Of a stretch of 34,003 nt of DNA, positions 8,579-17,060 are shown piece by piece. The notes under the pieces were generated by a model. It worked only from the letters and a program-made list of their open reading frames with translations, was not told the origin of the DNA and did not search any database. Origin of the DNA: Nemertoderma westbladi (Eukaryota; Xenacoelomorpha; Nemertodermatida; Nemertodermatidae); NCBI GenBank assembly GCA_032718475.1, contig JAUCBJ010006936.1:1-34003 (forward strand), given 5' to 3'. Numbering within the stretch: position 1 is the first letter of the stretch; every line of letters starts with the position of its first letter. Both the position numbers and the translations under genes were made by a program.

Positions 8579-9578
8579 GCAGTTCAAACGGGTTTAAATG
8601 TTCTTGAAGATTGGTGTCGTAGTAGTGATGATATGGAAGTGAACCTGATAAAAACAAAAATGTTAAAATTTAGAAGAAGGGGACGAAATAAATTAAATGA
8701 TATATTTTATTAAAATGGTCAACCGGTAATAAACTGCAACTGTTATGAATATCTTGGAATTATAATGAAACCGTCCTTAATATTTACACAACTTACAAAT
8801 AAGAAGAAAAATACGATTTATGGTTTAATTTGCGCTCTTAAAAAGTTACATCTGAGTGAAAACACAGAAAAGTTGCCTAAAAGCTCCTTAAATGTTGAAC
8901 AATGTATAATTCCACTTCTACTAATCGAAATCTAATGTTCGATAACTCAGGTATAAAATTATTTCGATTAAAAGTTCAACCAATGGTTCTATATGCACTA
9001 CCAGTATATTTGCTCGCTTTCTAAAGGCTCTGCACATGAAACGGCTGCTTGGCGTACACATATCTGCATCCTCGACTTTAGTTAATCATTTACTCGATAA
9101 AAATACATTTACTGAAGATATAAATGTAAAACACCCAAATCTTCTATCTGAGACCGAACTGAACAAGTACAAAGAATTCGGACGCCTCCGCATGGAGAAT
9201 TATGAGAAGGAGGGATATATAAATGGTCCTGGATTCAGCTGCTCTTCTTGGAAATTATGCAATCAGAGGAATCGATCAGCTATTATGCGAGCAACCGTCC
9301 ATGGCTTTCATCATAAAATCTACAGAACATTAAAACCATTCCACGATATCTTTGAAGACTGTATATGTAAATTTTATGGAGATTATTATCCCTATAGATA
9401 CCAGATGCCATACAGTGTATGAATACATTGTCCAAAATTAAGTGAACTAGCCTCCGAAATATAGTTCAAAGTAATTGCAGTTTGTTCTGAGTTCCTTCTA
9501 TTATCTTTTCCCTATATTGTGCTATTTAATGTTATTGATTAAATTTTCTCCGCTTGGAGTGTAAAGAGAAAAAAAAAA
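8579..9578 (+). mobile_element. decayed non-LTR retrotransposon (LINE), 3' part, antisense to NFX1
   Basis: The + strand gives QTGLNVLEDWCRSSDDMEVN then LIKTKMLKFRRRGRN, a stop, and NGQPVINCNCYEYLGIIM. This is the LINE reverse-transcriptase region after the catalytic motif, with L-x-x-W-C, M-x-V-N-x-x-K-T-K and Y-x-Y-L-G-I. After a frameshift near 8945-9010 (LKVQPMVLYALPVY in one frame, ARFLKALHMKRLLGVHISAS in another) the frame stays open to TGA at 9420-9422. A 3' UTR of about 145 bases ends in an A run (9569-9578). At least one internal stop and one frameshift make it non-functional. The upstream RT core is missing, as in typical 5'-truncated insertions. The clade is uncertain. Confidence 0.82.
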
Positions 9579-9630
9579 TATACTCAAACATATAGTATAA
9601 TATATATATATTTGAGTATTTTTTTTTTAT
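9569..9630. repeat. inverted repeat with AT loop
   Basis: The left arm is A10-TA-TACTCAAA (9569-9588). The right arm is TTTGAGTA-T10 (9611-9628), separated by TA-rich sequence. It directly follows the LINE 3' end, so the A run of the left arm may be the LINE tail. Confidence 0.75.
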
Positions 9631-9932
9631 ATATTGTACATATTATATACCGGTACTCAATTGTATTCGACGCAAGAGTTACATCAACAATTTGCTTACA
9701 GTACTTGCACTTTTTATTTCCTTATGTGTAAATGTTTGTATTTATTTATATAAATATTTACAGAACGATACAATTAATTAATTACTATTATATTTATATT
9801 TTATTTATCACTATAGTATTACTATATATATATATCACTACTATTTATCACTATCACTACTAGCACTGGATACCGTTTTATTTACAGAGTTTCTAATTAA
9901 TTTTACTGTTTAATTATACATTAATGTTTTGC
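9631..9932. other. NFX1 intron 2, AT-rich, no feature
   Basis: Very AT-rich DNA with TATA-like short repeats. I see no gene, tRNA or structured repeat here. Confidence 0.5.
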
Positions 9933-10000
9933 AAGGCGGCGTTTTAGAACTACAGTTCTAGAACAGTTCCAGTTCTGTTCTGTAGTTCTAGAACGCCTTA
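9933..10000. repeat. imperfect 68-bp palindrome
   Basis: AAGGCGGCGTTTTAGAACTA followed by CAGTTCTAGAACAG pairs with CTGTTCTGTAGTTCTAGAAC and GCCTT. The two arms of about 30 bp surround a short TTCCAGTT loop, and TAGAAC occurs four times. No target duplication is clear, so it may be a hairpin-type miniature element or a local inversion duplication. Confidence 0.8.
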
Positions 10001-10857
10001 GTGATGTTTTGTGTATACGTATAGTGTGTATAAAAAGGGAAATTCAAATAATAAATAAATAAAGAAATAAATAAATCAATCAATCAACGTAGGTAGGTGG
10101 AGTTTAGTATATAATAAATAAGGAGATGCAAAACAGCTGGGTTGGGGTTGTTTAAGTAATGGTTGGAGGTTTGATTAAATTATTTAATTGTAATTATTGA
10201 ACTATTTAGTAATTAAAGTAAAACAATTCAATTCGGTAGACAAAGCGTTCCCTAGGAAAGGAACTCGAGTCAAAGATGTTTTTGTTGCCAGGTGTTTGGT
10301 CAAGCATCCAATTTAGCATCTCTAGAAAACTGTTTCAAGACGCCGATGAGCAAAATTGGAACTCATAAATGTTTATCAGTAAATTGGATGTGATACCATG
10401 GATTATTATAGTACCGGTTCCGGTATGTCTAGTAATAATATCCTGAGCCTTACTCCCACCGACGACCGGTGTCGGTATTAAAAACAGTCAACAATTGATC
10501 GAACATAGCGAAGATAATGAATTACCGATCGAGGTTTTTTCCGATGAATATTTCACTAATTTTTTTGTTAACCGTAATTTTTCACTTCTTTCATTTAGTA
10601 GTCATAGTCACTACTTAAACTTACTCGCTATGATCGTTCGTATAATATATAAACACACTGAAAATATTTATACGAAACACCAGTTAATTTACTTATTATT
10701 AATGAACATTTTCATAATAATTTAAATAATCACTGAATTAGGAAACAAATTTTGTAAATATAATATTTTAGTAATATTAAAAAATCGATCAATAATGTCA
10801 GATACATCTCAGATACCTTTTATTAAAGGAATGAATTAGTATATTAGGGTCCTTTAC
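10001..10857. other. NFX1 intron 2, remainder
   Basis: It contains (AATA)n/(ATCA)n simple sequence at 10044-10087 and a 76-codon open stretch on + (10495-10725). The start of that open stretch (HSEDNELPIEVFSDEYF) looks protein-like and could be an eroded transposase fragment. I cannot name a family for it. The donor CAG|GTAAAGG of exon 2 lies at 10858/10857. Confidence 0.4.
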
Positions 10858-11771
10858 CTGGTAGCAGTCGTGCGATTCGGCTGTACAACAAACGTTGTCG
10901 CACTTGTGTCGCCCGCAGGTCCGTTTCTTCCGACACTTCCTCCGGCACTTCCGGGAATCCGAATCGCTTCCAACGAACACCTCGCAGGGGATCCGGAGGG
11001 TCTCCGCGCCGCAGCGGCACGCCACCGAGGTGGCGCCGCCGCAGTGCGCCGCGCAACGCCCCGGGTGGCACACATCGGCGCAGCTGTGACGCTCGGCACC
11101 GCCGCACGGCAGCGGACGCGCGCACACAGCCGCGCAGGAGGGCACCGGGTCCGCGCAGGAGAGGCGCGGCGCGGCTGCGAGATCCGACAGCGCCACCGCG
11201 CCACAGTGGCAACGCGTCACGGCGGCGGGGAGTAGTTCGCAAGGAGGGCAAGGCGGTGGGTGGCACAGTATATCGCAGACATGATTACCGCAGTCTAGCG
11301 GTGCGCCACAGCGCTCGCCGCAAGTAAACACCGTCGGTGCGCCACAAACAACCTCTTTGGTGGCACTCTCGCAGTGGCATTGAATGCTAGCCACAACTGA
11401 ACAGGGTTCACAGTCGCCACTGTGGCAGACAACTTGACATTCATGATTACCGCAGGTGAGTGGCAACCCACAGGCGGCGGCGCAACTCACTGGGATCTCC
11501 GTGGAACACCGAACCGTCTGGGTTGTTCTAGAACAGCGACAGCTTCGGGTTACCATGGCGGCGCAGGGCGGGCATGGTCCGGGGTGGCACAGTAGGGTGC
11601 AGGGGTGGGCGCAAGCCGTGCGCCGACACGGTTCCCCGCAGGAGTGGGGCGTGTCGTTGCGAGTGAACGGGGGGTCACGTTGTTTGCCGCAGAAGCAGCG
11701 GTAGACGGAGGGTCGACTGGTGTAGGTCCACTGGCACATCGGGCAGCGCCAAGAGTCTGTGCCGACGGCGT
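10858..11771 (-). CDS. NFX1: NFX1, exon 2 of 3: RING end and N-terminal NF-X1 zinc fingers
   Basis: The minus-strand acceptor is TTTATCCTCCAG|AC and the donor is TACCAG|GTAAAGG. The exon starts with two bases that complete a GAC codon with the last G of exon 1, giving DAVGTDSWRCPMCQWTYTSR, the last Cys pair of the RING finger. RCFCGK and C-G-E-x-C then open a series of NF-X1 modules: CHPGPCPPC, CGLPLTCGNHECQVVCHSGD, CGAPLDCGNHVCDILCHPPP, CARPLPCGG...CHPGRC, and CGRHKCDNVCC, which continues across the splice. The order and spacing follow vertebrate NFX1 closely, including the MDPVPSC-like DPVPSCAAVC segment. This separates NFX1 from its paralogue NFXL1. GC content and GCC/CGC codon use are very high against AT-rich introns on both sides. 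Confidence 0.95.
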
Positions 11772-11990
11772 CTGGAGGATAAATAAAGTACTCAGTAGAT
11801 GTAAATATAGAGGTTAATAAAGTACAGTACGGAACATAAAATAAATTAGCATCATATTAAAAACTGATTGTATTAATTGGCCGTAGTGGTAACGAATTAT
11901 CTAGTTTCGCCTCCACATTCTCAGTCGACTTGGAAAAACAGTAGATTCTACGATTACATCACTGGGAGTCAAGCTATATAGCACTTACCA
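11772..11990 (-). other. NFX1 intron 1, distal part before the MITE
   Basis: AT-rich intron DNA without a recognisable feature other than the polypyrimidine tract of the exon 2 acceptor. Confidence 0.5.
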
Positions 11991-11999
11991 GTATGGACG

Positions 12000-12419
12000 C
12001 AGTGTTTACACGGGATCCCGATCCCGAAAAAACGGGATCCCGGCGAAAAATGCAATCCCTGTCCCGATCACGACTTTTTTGGACCGGGATCGCGCTCGAA
12101 GAATATATATAGATAAGTTAATTTGTTGAATATTTGATAAAGAGTTCAGCAGAACGGAAATGTTTTGATTATATCGAATTTTTACTTCAGTAAACCATCC
12201 GTAATCAATTGCAAAATAATTTTAATATAACTTTATCTTACTAATATTTCAGAAGTGTAAAATAAAGTGATTGTTACCCAAAACCCGCCACATATACTAA
12301 TAACTTTAAGGAATTTAATCCAAAATTGCAATCCCGATCCCGAAAAACAGGACCCTGAGAGTGATAATCCCGGTTCCGATTCTGGAAATCCCGAAAAGTC
12401 TGATCCCGTTTAAACACTA
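12000..12419. mobile_element. hAT-type MITE with CGGGATCCCG-rich ends
   Basis: The terminal inverted repeats are CAGTGTTTACACGGGATC (left) and GATCCCGTTTAAACACTA (right), 16 of 18 matching. They are flanked by GTATGGACG (11991-11999) and GTATGGCG (12420-12427), an 8-bp target duplication with one inserted base. The YAGTG start and 8-bp duplication are hallmarks of hAT transposons. Both subterminal zones are built from repeated CCCGATCCCGAAAA motifs, and the core is AT-rich. No transposase is present, so the element is non-autonomous. Confidence 0.88.
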
Positions 12420-12427
12420 GTATGGCG

Positions 12428-12869
12428 GTCATATTTCAAGCATAATATCATCCGTTAATAATTATCACCTGAGTAATATTCGACAAATCCGAATAAAAAA
12501 AAATTATCTGAAGAAAATTATCTACGTTTAGTAAATCCAATTATCATTTCCAGAATAGATTTAAATAATAGACTTCCAGACACATCCCTCCACCAGTCCA
12601 CCGACTTCAGTTTTACTAAACTCCTGTCTGTGCAACATTATAATAAAGAAGGTATCAAAAACAGCTCATAATATAGAAAGTGGAGAAACCTTATAAAAAC
12701 AGCTCATATAACAGATAGCTTAAAGGATAAAGTTTAAAGTTAAAGAATTAAATTAAATACGAATATTTATTTTTTGTATCATATTATTTTGTAAATATTA
12801 ATGTTTTCTACAGAAAAACGAGAGATCGCACCACTTATTTGTATTTCTTTACAAATATAATCTCATTAC
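12428..12869. other. NFX1 intron 1, AT-rich, no clear feature
   Basis: Only short near-repeats are visible (ACAGCTCATA at about 12660 and 12700). No coding sequence or element boundary was found. Confidence 0.45.
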
Positions 12870-12889
12870 AGTTTAAATTAACTTGTGGT

Positions 12890-13044
12890 GAGGAATCTGA
12901 TCGCGCCTACAAGCATTCTATGATAAGCATTCTAGTGAGAGAATAAAAGTATTAGTTTAACTTCGAAATTTAAGTGTAGAATTTTATTCCATATTGGTAC
13001 TTCAAATTCAAAATTGTTCCATACATAACGACAGTAGGCCTAGG
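12890..13044. repeat. segmental duplicate, copy 1 (partner at 13325-13520)
   Basis: GATCGCGCCTACAAG, AGTGAGAGAATAAAAG, CAAATTCAAAATT and TAGGCCTAGG occur in the same order here and at 13325-13520. The second copy is longer by a short insertion around AAACATTTCTTTTGAAATAA. Confidence 0.8.
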
Positions 13045-13886
13045 CAGGGACAGGATACGATACGATACGAAAACGGATTTTCGTATTTCGTATAGCAGTA
13101 ATATATTCGTATTATATATCGTATCATAAAAATTGACTTATACCACTTATTTATTTACATTTTTTTTTCAAAATTGGTGTGTAAATTAGGTTGAAGCTTA
13201 TAGTTTTATTATGTCAATAAAATGTGTAAGTAAGACAGGAGGAACGTTAATAACATTGTAATTAACTGTAGAATAATGATAAAAAGACCACTGAAATATA
13301 ATATAAAAAAGTTTTTAGGAGAACTAATCGCGCCTACAAGGCATTGATGTTATGATAAAGGGTATTTTAGTGAGAGAATAAAAGAAATAAAACATTTCTT
13401 TTGAAATAAAACATAGTTTTATTCTAGTATTAGTTTGACTACGAAATTGAAATTTTGAATTTTATACCACATTTGTACATCAAATTCAAAATTATTTCAT
13501 AAATGACGGCATTAGGCCTAGGTAGGTACGGTACATCAGTACAGTATTCGTAAAGTGGCATGGTAATATGGCAACGCCTACGACTATTGGGCCGTGTTGC
13601 ATAACTTCGTTATTTATGTTGTAGCCAGACTTAATTGCAACAATAAATATTTGCCTATTATATATAGAGATTTAAATGATTTTCTAAGTGTAATACAAAT
13701 TACAATACATATATTTTATCAACTCTTTAGATAAAATACGATACGAAAAAAATACGAAACATTTTTCGTATTTCGTATCGTATCTTGGATTTTTCGTATC
13801 GTATCGTATTTTCTCAAAATTGAATTCGTATCGTATCATATCGTGAAAAATTGGTTCGTATCGTATCGTATCGTATCCTGTCCCTG
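13045..13886. mobile_element. hAT-type composite element with GATACG-repeat ends and perfect 8-bp target duplication
   Basis: The left end CAGGGACAGGATACGATACG and the right end CGTATCGTATCCTGTCCCTG are inverted copies extending about 28 bp. They are flanked on both sides by GGCCTAGG (13037-13044 and 13887-13894). The CAGGG start and exact 8-bp duplication indicate hAT transposition. Both subterminal regions are arrays of GATACGATACG or its complement. The interior is unusual: 13325-13520 duplicates the DNA outside the left end, and 13540-13620 duplicates the DNA outside the right end. No transposase is present. Confidence 0.87.
13325..13640. repeat. segmental duplicate inside the hAT element that resembles its empty insertion site
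   Basis: This stretch matches 12890-13044 and then continues through a single TTAGGCCTAGGTAGGTAC into AAAGTGGCATGGTAATATGG and TGTTGCATAAC, which matches the right flank 13887-14012. It therefore reads like the locus without the element inserted. Confidence 0.72.
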
Positions 13887-14086
13887 GGCCTAGGTACATC
13901 AGTACTACTAACCGTACCGGTAACGGTACTACTAACGGTACTCAATAGTACCTAGGCATAAAGTGGCATGGTAATATGGTAACGCTTACTATTGGGTTCC
14001 GTTGCATAACGTCCTTATAATTTATTATTGGTGTTATGGGTGAGTATTATTATAACTTTTTGTTGGGCACAGCTTTTGCAAAGTCG

Positions 14087-14330
14087 GCAATGACGTCCAG
14101 GTGGGATCGAACTGGTGGCCTCCGGGTTGGAAGTCTGACCGTCTAACCATTCAGCTAGCGGCTCAGGTAAAAGATAGACCTAGAAATACTATCTGATACC
14201 TTGTATGTCCGGAATTTACCCCCTCATGGCCTCCCATCTGTCAATACCATCATATGCTGCCACTGTGCTCAAACCTATAGTACTTGGCCGTCTTTAACCA
14301 CTCGCTACAATGAAAGGGTAGTGTATATTA
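14087..14330 (-). repeat. tRNA-derived SINE (family A), antisense full-length-like copy
   Basis: On the minus strand TAGCTGAATGGTTAGAC fits a Pol III A box and CCAGTTCGATCCCACCTGG fits a B box about 35 bases on. Upstream, TAGCGAGTGGTTAAAGAC looks like a second A box, so the family may be a tRNA dimer. It aligns with 1621-1803 in the opposite orientation and retains about 75 bases missing there. Confidence 0.8.
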
Positions 14331-14610
14331 ACCATAACGTCCTTATGGATATTATAGCCAGTAGACACAGTATTGATGTAGCAAGCATACTGGACTGGGG
14401 CAATGAAATAAAAAATATTTCCCTAATACATAGAGATTTATATGATTTTCTAAGTGCAATACAAAATATAATACATATACAACTCTTAGATAAAATACGA
14501 TGCGAAAAAAATACGAAACTCTTTTCGTAAATCGCATCGTATCGTATCATTAAAAATTGGTTCGTATCGTATCGTAAGTTCGTATTATATCGTATCGTAT
14601 CCTGCCCCTG
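14331..14610. mobile_element. second, truncated copy of the GATACG-repeat hAT element (right end only)
   Basis: TAGAGATTTATATGATTTTC, TAAGTGCAATACAAAATA and GATAAAATACGATGCGAAAA align with 13660-13760. The copy ends in CGTATCGTATCCTGCCCCTG at 14610. I find no matching left end nearby. The SINE directly abuts it, which suggests truncation or nested insertion. Confidence 0.75.
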
Positions 14611-14794
14611 CCGATAGGATAGTATTGAATACAATATAAGCTTTATTAACCTGGAAATCTATTAACAATCAGGCCGACCTATCTTCTAGATTTATTGGGT
14701 TCCAACTATAATGTTACCCAAACCGATTACATGTGGACTTTCAAAGTTACTGCTTATAATTTAAGAAGATAATTTAATTAAATTACAATAAATT

Positions 14795-14875
14795 GCTGCT
14801 GCGGCCGGGTCTCGAACCCAGCTATTTTCTATTCGCTCTGCCCTATTCGCTAAAATTTCGCAATTCCTATTACTA
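14795..14875 (-). repeat. tRNA-like SINE remnant
   Basis: On the minus strand GGGTTCGAGACCCGGC is a near-perfect B box preceded by TAGCGAATAGGGCAGAGCGA. Only the tRNA-like part is recognisable, and it does not fold as an intact tRNA by eye. Confidence 0.45.
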
Positions 14876-15004
14876 TATTAATGATGGAAGCGGAGGGAAA
14901 TAATACTGAGCGAAAGCTGTATATACTTTTTACACTCTTTTCTATAAATGTTAGTGAGAAAAAGTGTAATTTTCAGATAAAATAAGGTATTATTTTGTTC
15001 AGTA

Positions 15005-15250
15005 GGTTGGCGGCGGTTTGTGTAGTGGTTAAAACTATTGTCTTAAATTATCATCACTCTGGATGTCGTGGGTTCGATCCCCGCATGGGGCCTGGGCAGT
15101 TTTCGTTTCGGCACGAATGCTTTAATGGGGGGTAGCCAGGGCGCATATCTGCCTTGCACTCTTAAATGGTGGTTAAATGAGTACTGGGATTTCCTCTGGG
15201 GAGAATAGTACTGGGGGAGAGGGAGGGGGGGGGGGGGGGGGGGGGGCACT
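15005..15250 (+). repeat. tRNA-derived SINE (family B) ending near a poly-G tract
   Basis: GGCGGTTTGTGTAGTGGTTA resembles a tRNA 5' half with A box, and GTGGGTTCGATCCCCGCATG is a B box about 55 bases on. A non-tRNA body follows (GCACGAATGCTTTAATGGGG, then GGTTAAATGAGTACTGGGAT). The element runs into CTGGGGGAGAGGGA and a 22-base G run (15225-15246). Confidence 0.75.
15225..15246 (+). repeat. poly-G tract (22 G)
   Basis: Pure G run following CTGGGGGAGAGGGA at the 3' end of the family B SINE. It may be an expanded SINE tail. Confidence 0.9.
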
Positions 15251-15592
15251 GGAAATAAGTAATCAGACTTTGTAAGTAACAGCAATTATCAATTAAGGGA
15301 AAGGCAGAAAGGAGAAGGTTACAGTTGCATCTTGCATGTTATTCTAACGAAAACAATAAACTACGGTAAATAGAACAGATTGGTGAAATATTTATTCAGT
15401 TATTCGTAATTTGTAATCAGCTGCTATTTGCTGAATTGAGTTGATTTCCGAGCTGGAGAAGATTTAATTTTGGTTGCGTCAAGCAAGATCCTCTCTGCTA
15501 AACTGAATAAGACAACTTACTGACTCATATAACTCTTAAATAAACTTTTATTTATACACTTTACAATGCTTGCACTCACAACTCACACTCAC
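15251..15592 (-). other. NFX1 intron 1, part next to exon 1
   Basis: No feature other than the consensus 5' splice site CTAG|GTGAGTG of exon 1 at 15593/15592. Confidence 0.55.
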
Positions 15593-16196
15593 CTAGAGTT
15601 GAGTTACTAGTGGCCCATTTCTTTATACAACTTATGTGGTAGATATGGAAGCAGTTGGAGCAGTTCCACACGGGGTCCTTCCATCGGACTGTCTCGCAGC
15701 AGACCAGACACTCGTAGGTCTGGGCTCTGAGCTGCCCCTCCAGCGATATGGCCTGCTCTGAGGGCCTGGTTACCGAGCAGACATTCTGGCTGCGTTCCCG
15801 CGTTCCCTCTCTGTGGTTCCGTCTGTTTCTCGCCGAGCCGCGCCGGACAGGCAACTCGTTAACTACCGGCGTATAATAAACCTGCTCCGATGGATAATAG
15901 GCGTAGCTACCATGAGGATTGTAATTATCCTGGTAGTAAAAAGAACCGGAGTCATTGTTTCTGTAGGGTGGTGCTCGGTTTGATCCGTAGTTCCAGTTGT
16001 TACCGCGAGGAGGCGCCACACCTTGCCAAGTTCTTCTCCCGTTGTTACCACGGTAACTGGTAACATTGCGAGGTCGTTGATCACCATGTTGCCGAAAAGG
16101 ATTATGATTATGGCGACCTTCACTATTAATCCTGCCTCTTTCATCTTTACTCGCATCGATTTCTTGATTCATCTTCACGTTTAAATCCAAAATCAT
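15593..16196 (-). CDS. NFX1: NFX1, exon 1 of 3 (first coding exon): low-complexity N-terminus and RING finger
   Basis: The exon has 201 codons plus one base. The ATG at 16196 is the first in frame, and an in-frame TAG lies about 27 bases upstream. A second Met (MNQEIDASKDE) eight codons on is an alternative start. The N-terminus is rich in Asn, Arg, Gly and Tyr (NYGSNRAPPYRNNDSGSFYY). The last 50 residues are the RING/PHD-like finger: YECLVCCETVRW, VWNCSNCFHIYHISCIKKWA, completed by WRCPMCQ in exon 2 (C-x2-C, C-x2-C, H-x2-C, C-x2-C). The donor is ACTCTAG|GTGAGTG. The gene's total is 875 residues, shorter than vertebrate NFX1 (about 1100), mostly because of this N-terminus. An upstream coding exon could exist if a non-consensus acceptor is used. 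RING-type NFX1 isoforms act as E3 ligases and as transcription or RNA regulators. Confidence 0.9.
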
Positions 16197-17060
16197 ATAG
16201 CGGTATATATACCGGTAGGCCTACTGATATGATATAGCTGTATGTAGCCTATAGGCCCACTGCTATACTGGTGCAATACCTGAATACAGTAATAACAGAT
16301 TACTATAGTTAAATTAAATACCGGGTACAGCTTGACAGCTGCATTTCGAAAAGTACAGTAGGCCTACTTTCAAATTTGTTGGCTGTGTTTAAAGATAGAA
16401 CAGCAGAATGCTGGAATAGAGTGAAATTAAAGTAGAGAACAAGTTAAAGGAGTTTGAGTTAAACATTAACAGTACCTGTCAGCCTGTCTGCCGGTAGCGG
16501 TAGTACTGGTAGGTAGGCGGCGTAGGACTATGGACTACCGGTAGGACAATTTGTTTGACATAGGGCCTACTGACTGACATCTGGACATAGACCTATTTCT
16601 GACGCTCTATTTGCATAAAACAGTAAAATCGCGCCGCGCCACATTTCTGGCAGTGCAAGAGCTGAGAGCGCGCCGCAGATCTGCACTCAAATAGTCAAAC
16701 GTGTAAGTATTCCAGTCAGGCCGGATTTCATTCTCACAGTGCAAAATGATAAAGAAACGTGAACAAAACTCAAAGTGAGCGAAATGTGTTCATTCTAACA
16801 GAATTGACAGTGCAGAATGAGAAAGAAACGGAGAAACGCGAGCAAAACTCAAAGTGAGCGAAATTTTTCCAATCTACCGGCAGACCGGTGCCGGTAACAG
16901 TCAGACAGTGCAAAATGAAAAGAAAAAGAAACGCGAGCAAAACTCGAAGTGATTTGTTGTCTTTCACATAATTTCGCGCACTTTTATTTCAATTCCGCGC
17001 GCTTTTACCGCGCACTATTTCAAATACGCGCACAACGCGTTGCGATTTTTGCACTTCATT
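16197..17060 (-). promoter_or_regulatory. probable NFX1 promoter / 5' UTR region
   Basis: CpG- and GC-richer patches lie upstream of NFX1 exon 1 (AATCGCGCCGCGCCACATTT at about 16628, GAGCGCGCCGCAG at about 16666, TTCCGCGCGCTTTTACCGCG at about 16991, ACAACGCGTTGCG at 17031). This is the pattern of a CpG-type promoter in an otherwise AT-rich region. No transcription start can be fixed from sequence alone. Confidence 0.4.
16737..16960. repeat. three tandem copies of a 70-100 bp unit in the NFX1 upstream region
   Basis: Each copy begins CAGTGCAAAATGA (CAGTGCAGAATGA in copy 2) and contains AAAGAAACG..GAGCAAAACT followed by CAAAGTGAGCGAAAT (CGAAGTGATTTG in copy 3). Copies begin near 16738, 16810 and 16908. 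Spacers differ in length, with ACCGGTGCCGGTAAC between copies 2 and 3. Confidence 0.82.

Noticed and set aside
10844-11817. Shadow frames of up to 140 codons over NFX1 exon 2
   Set aside because: Same reason. They are Arg/Ala-rich by-products of GC-rich codons.
15005-15095. Functional tRNA gene
   Set aside because: A and B boxes are present, but the arms do not form a complete cloverleaf by eye and the sequence continues into a SINE body.
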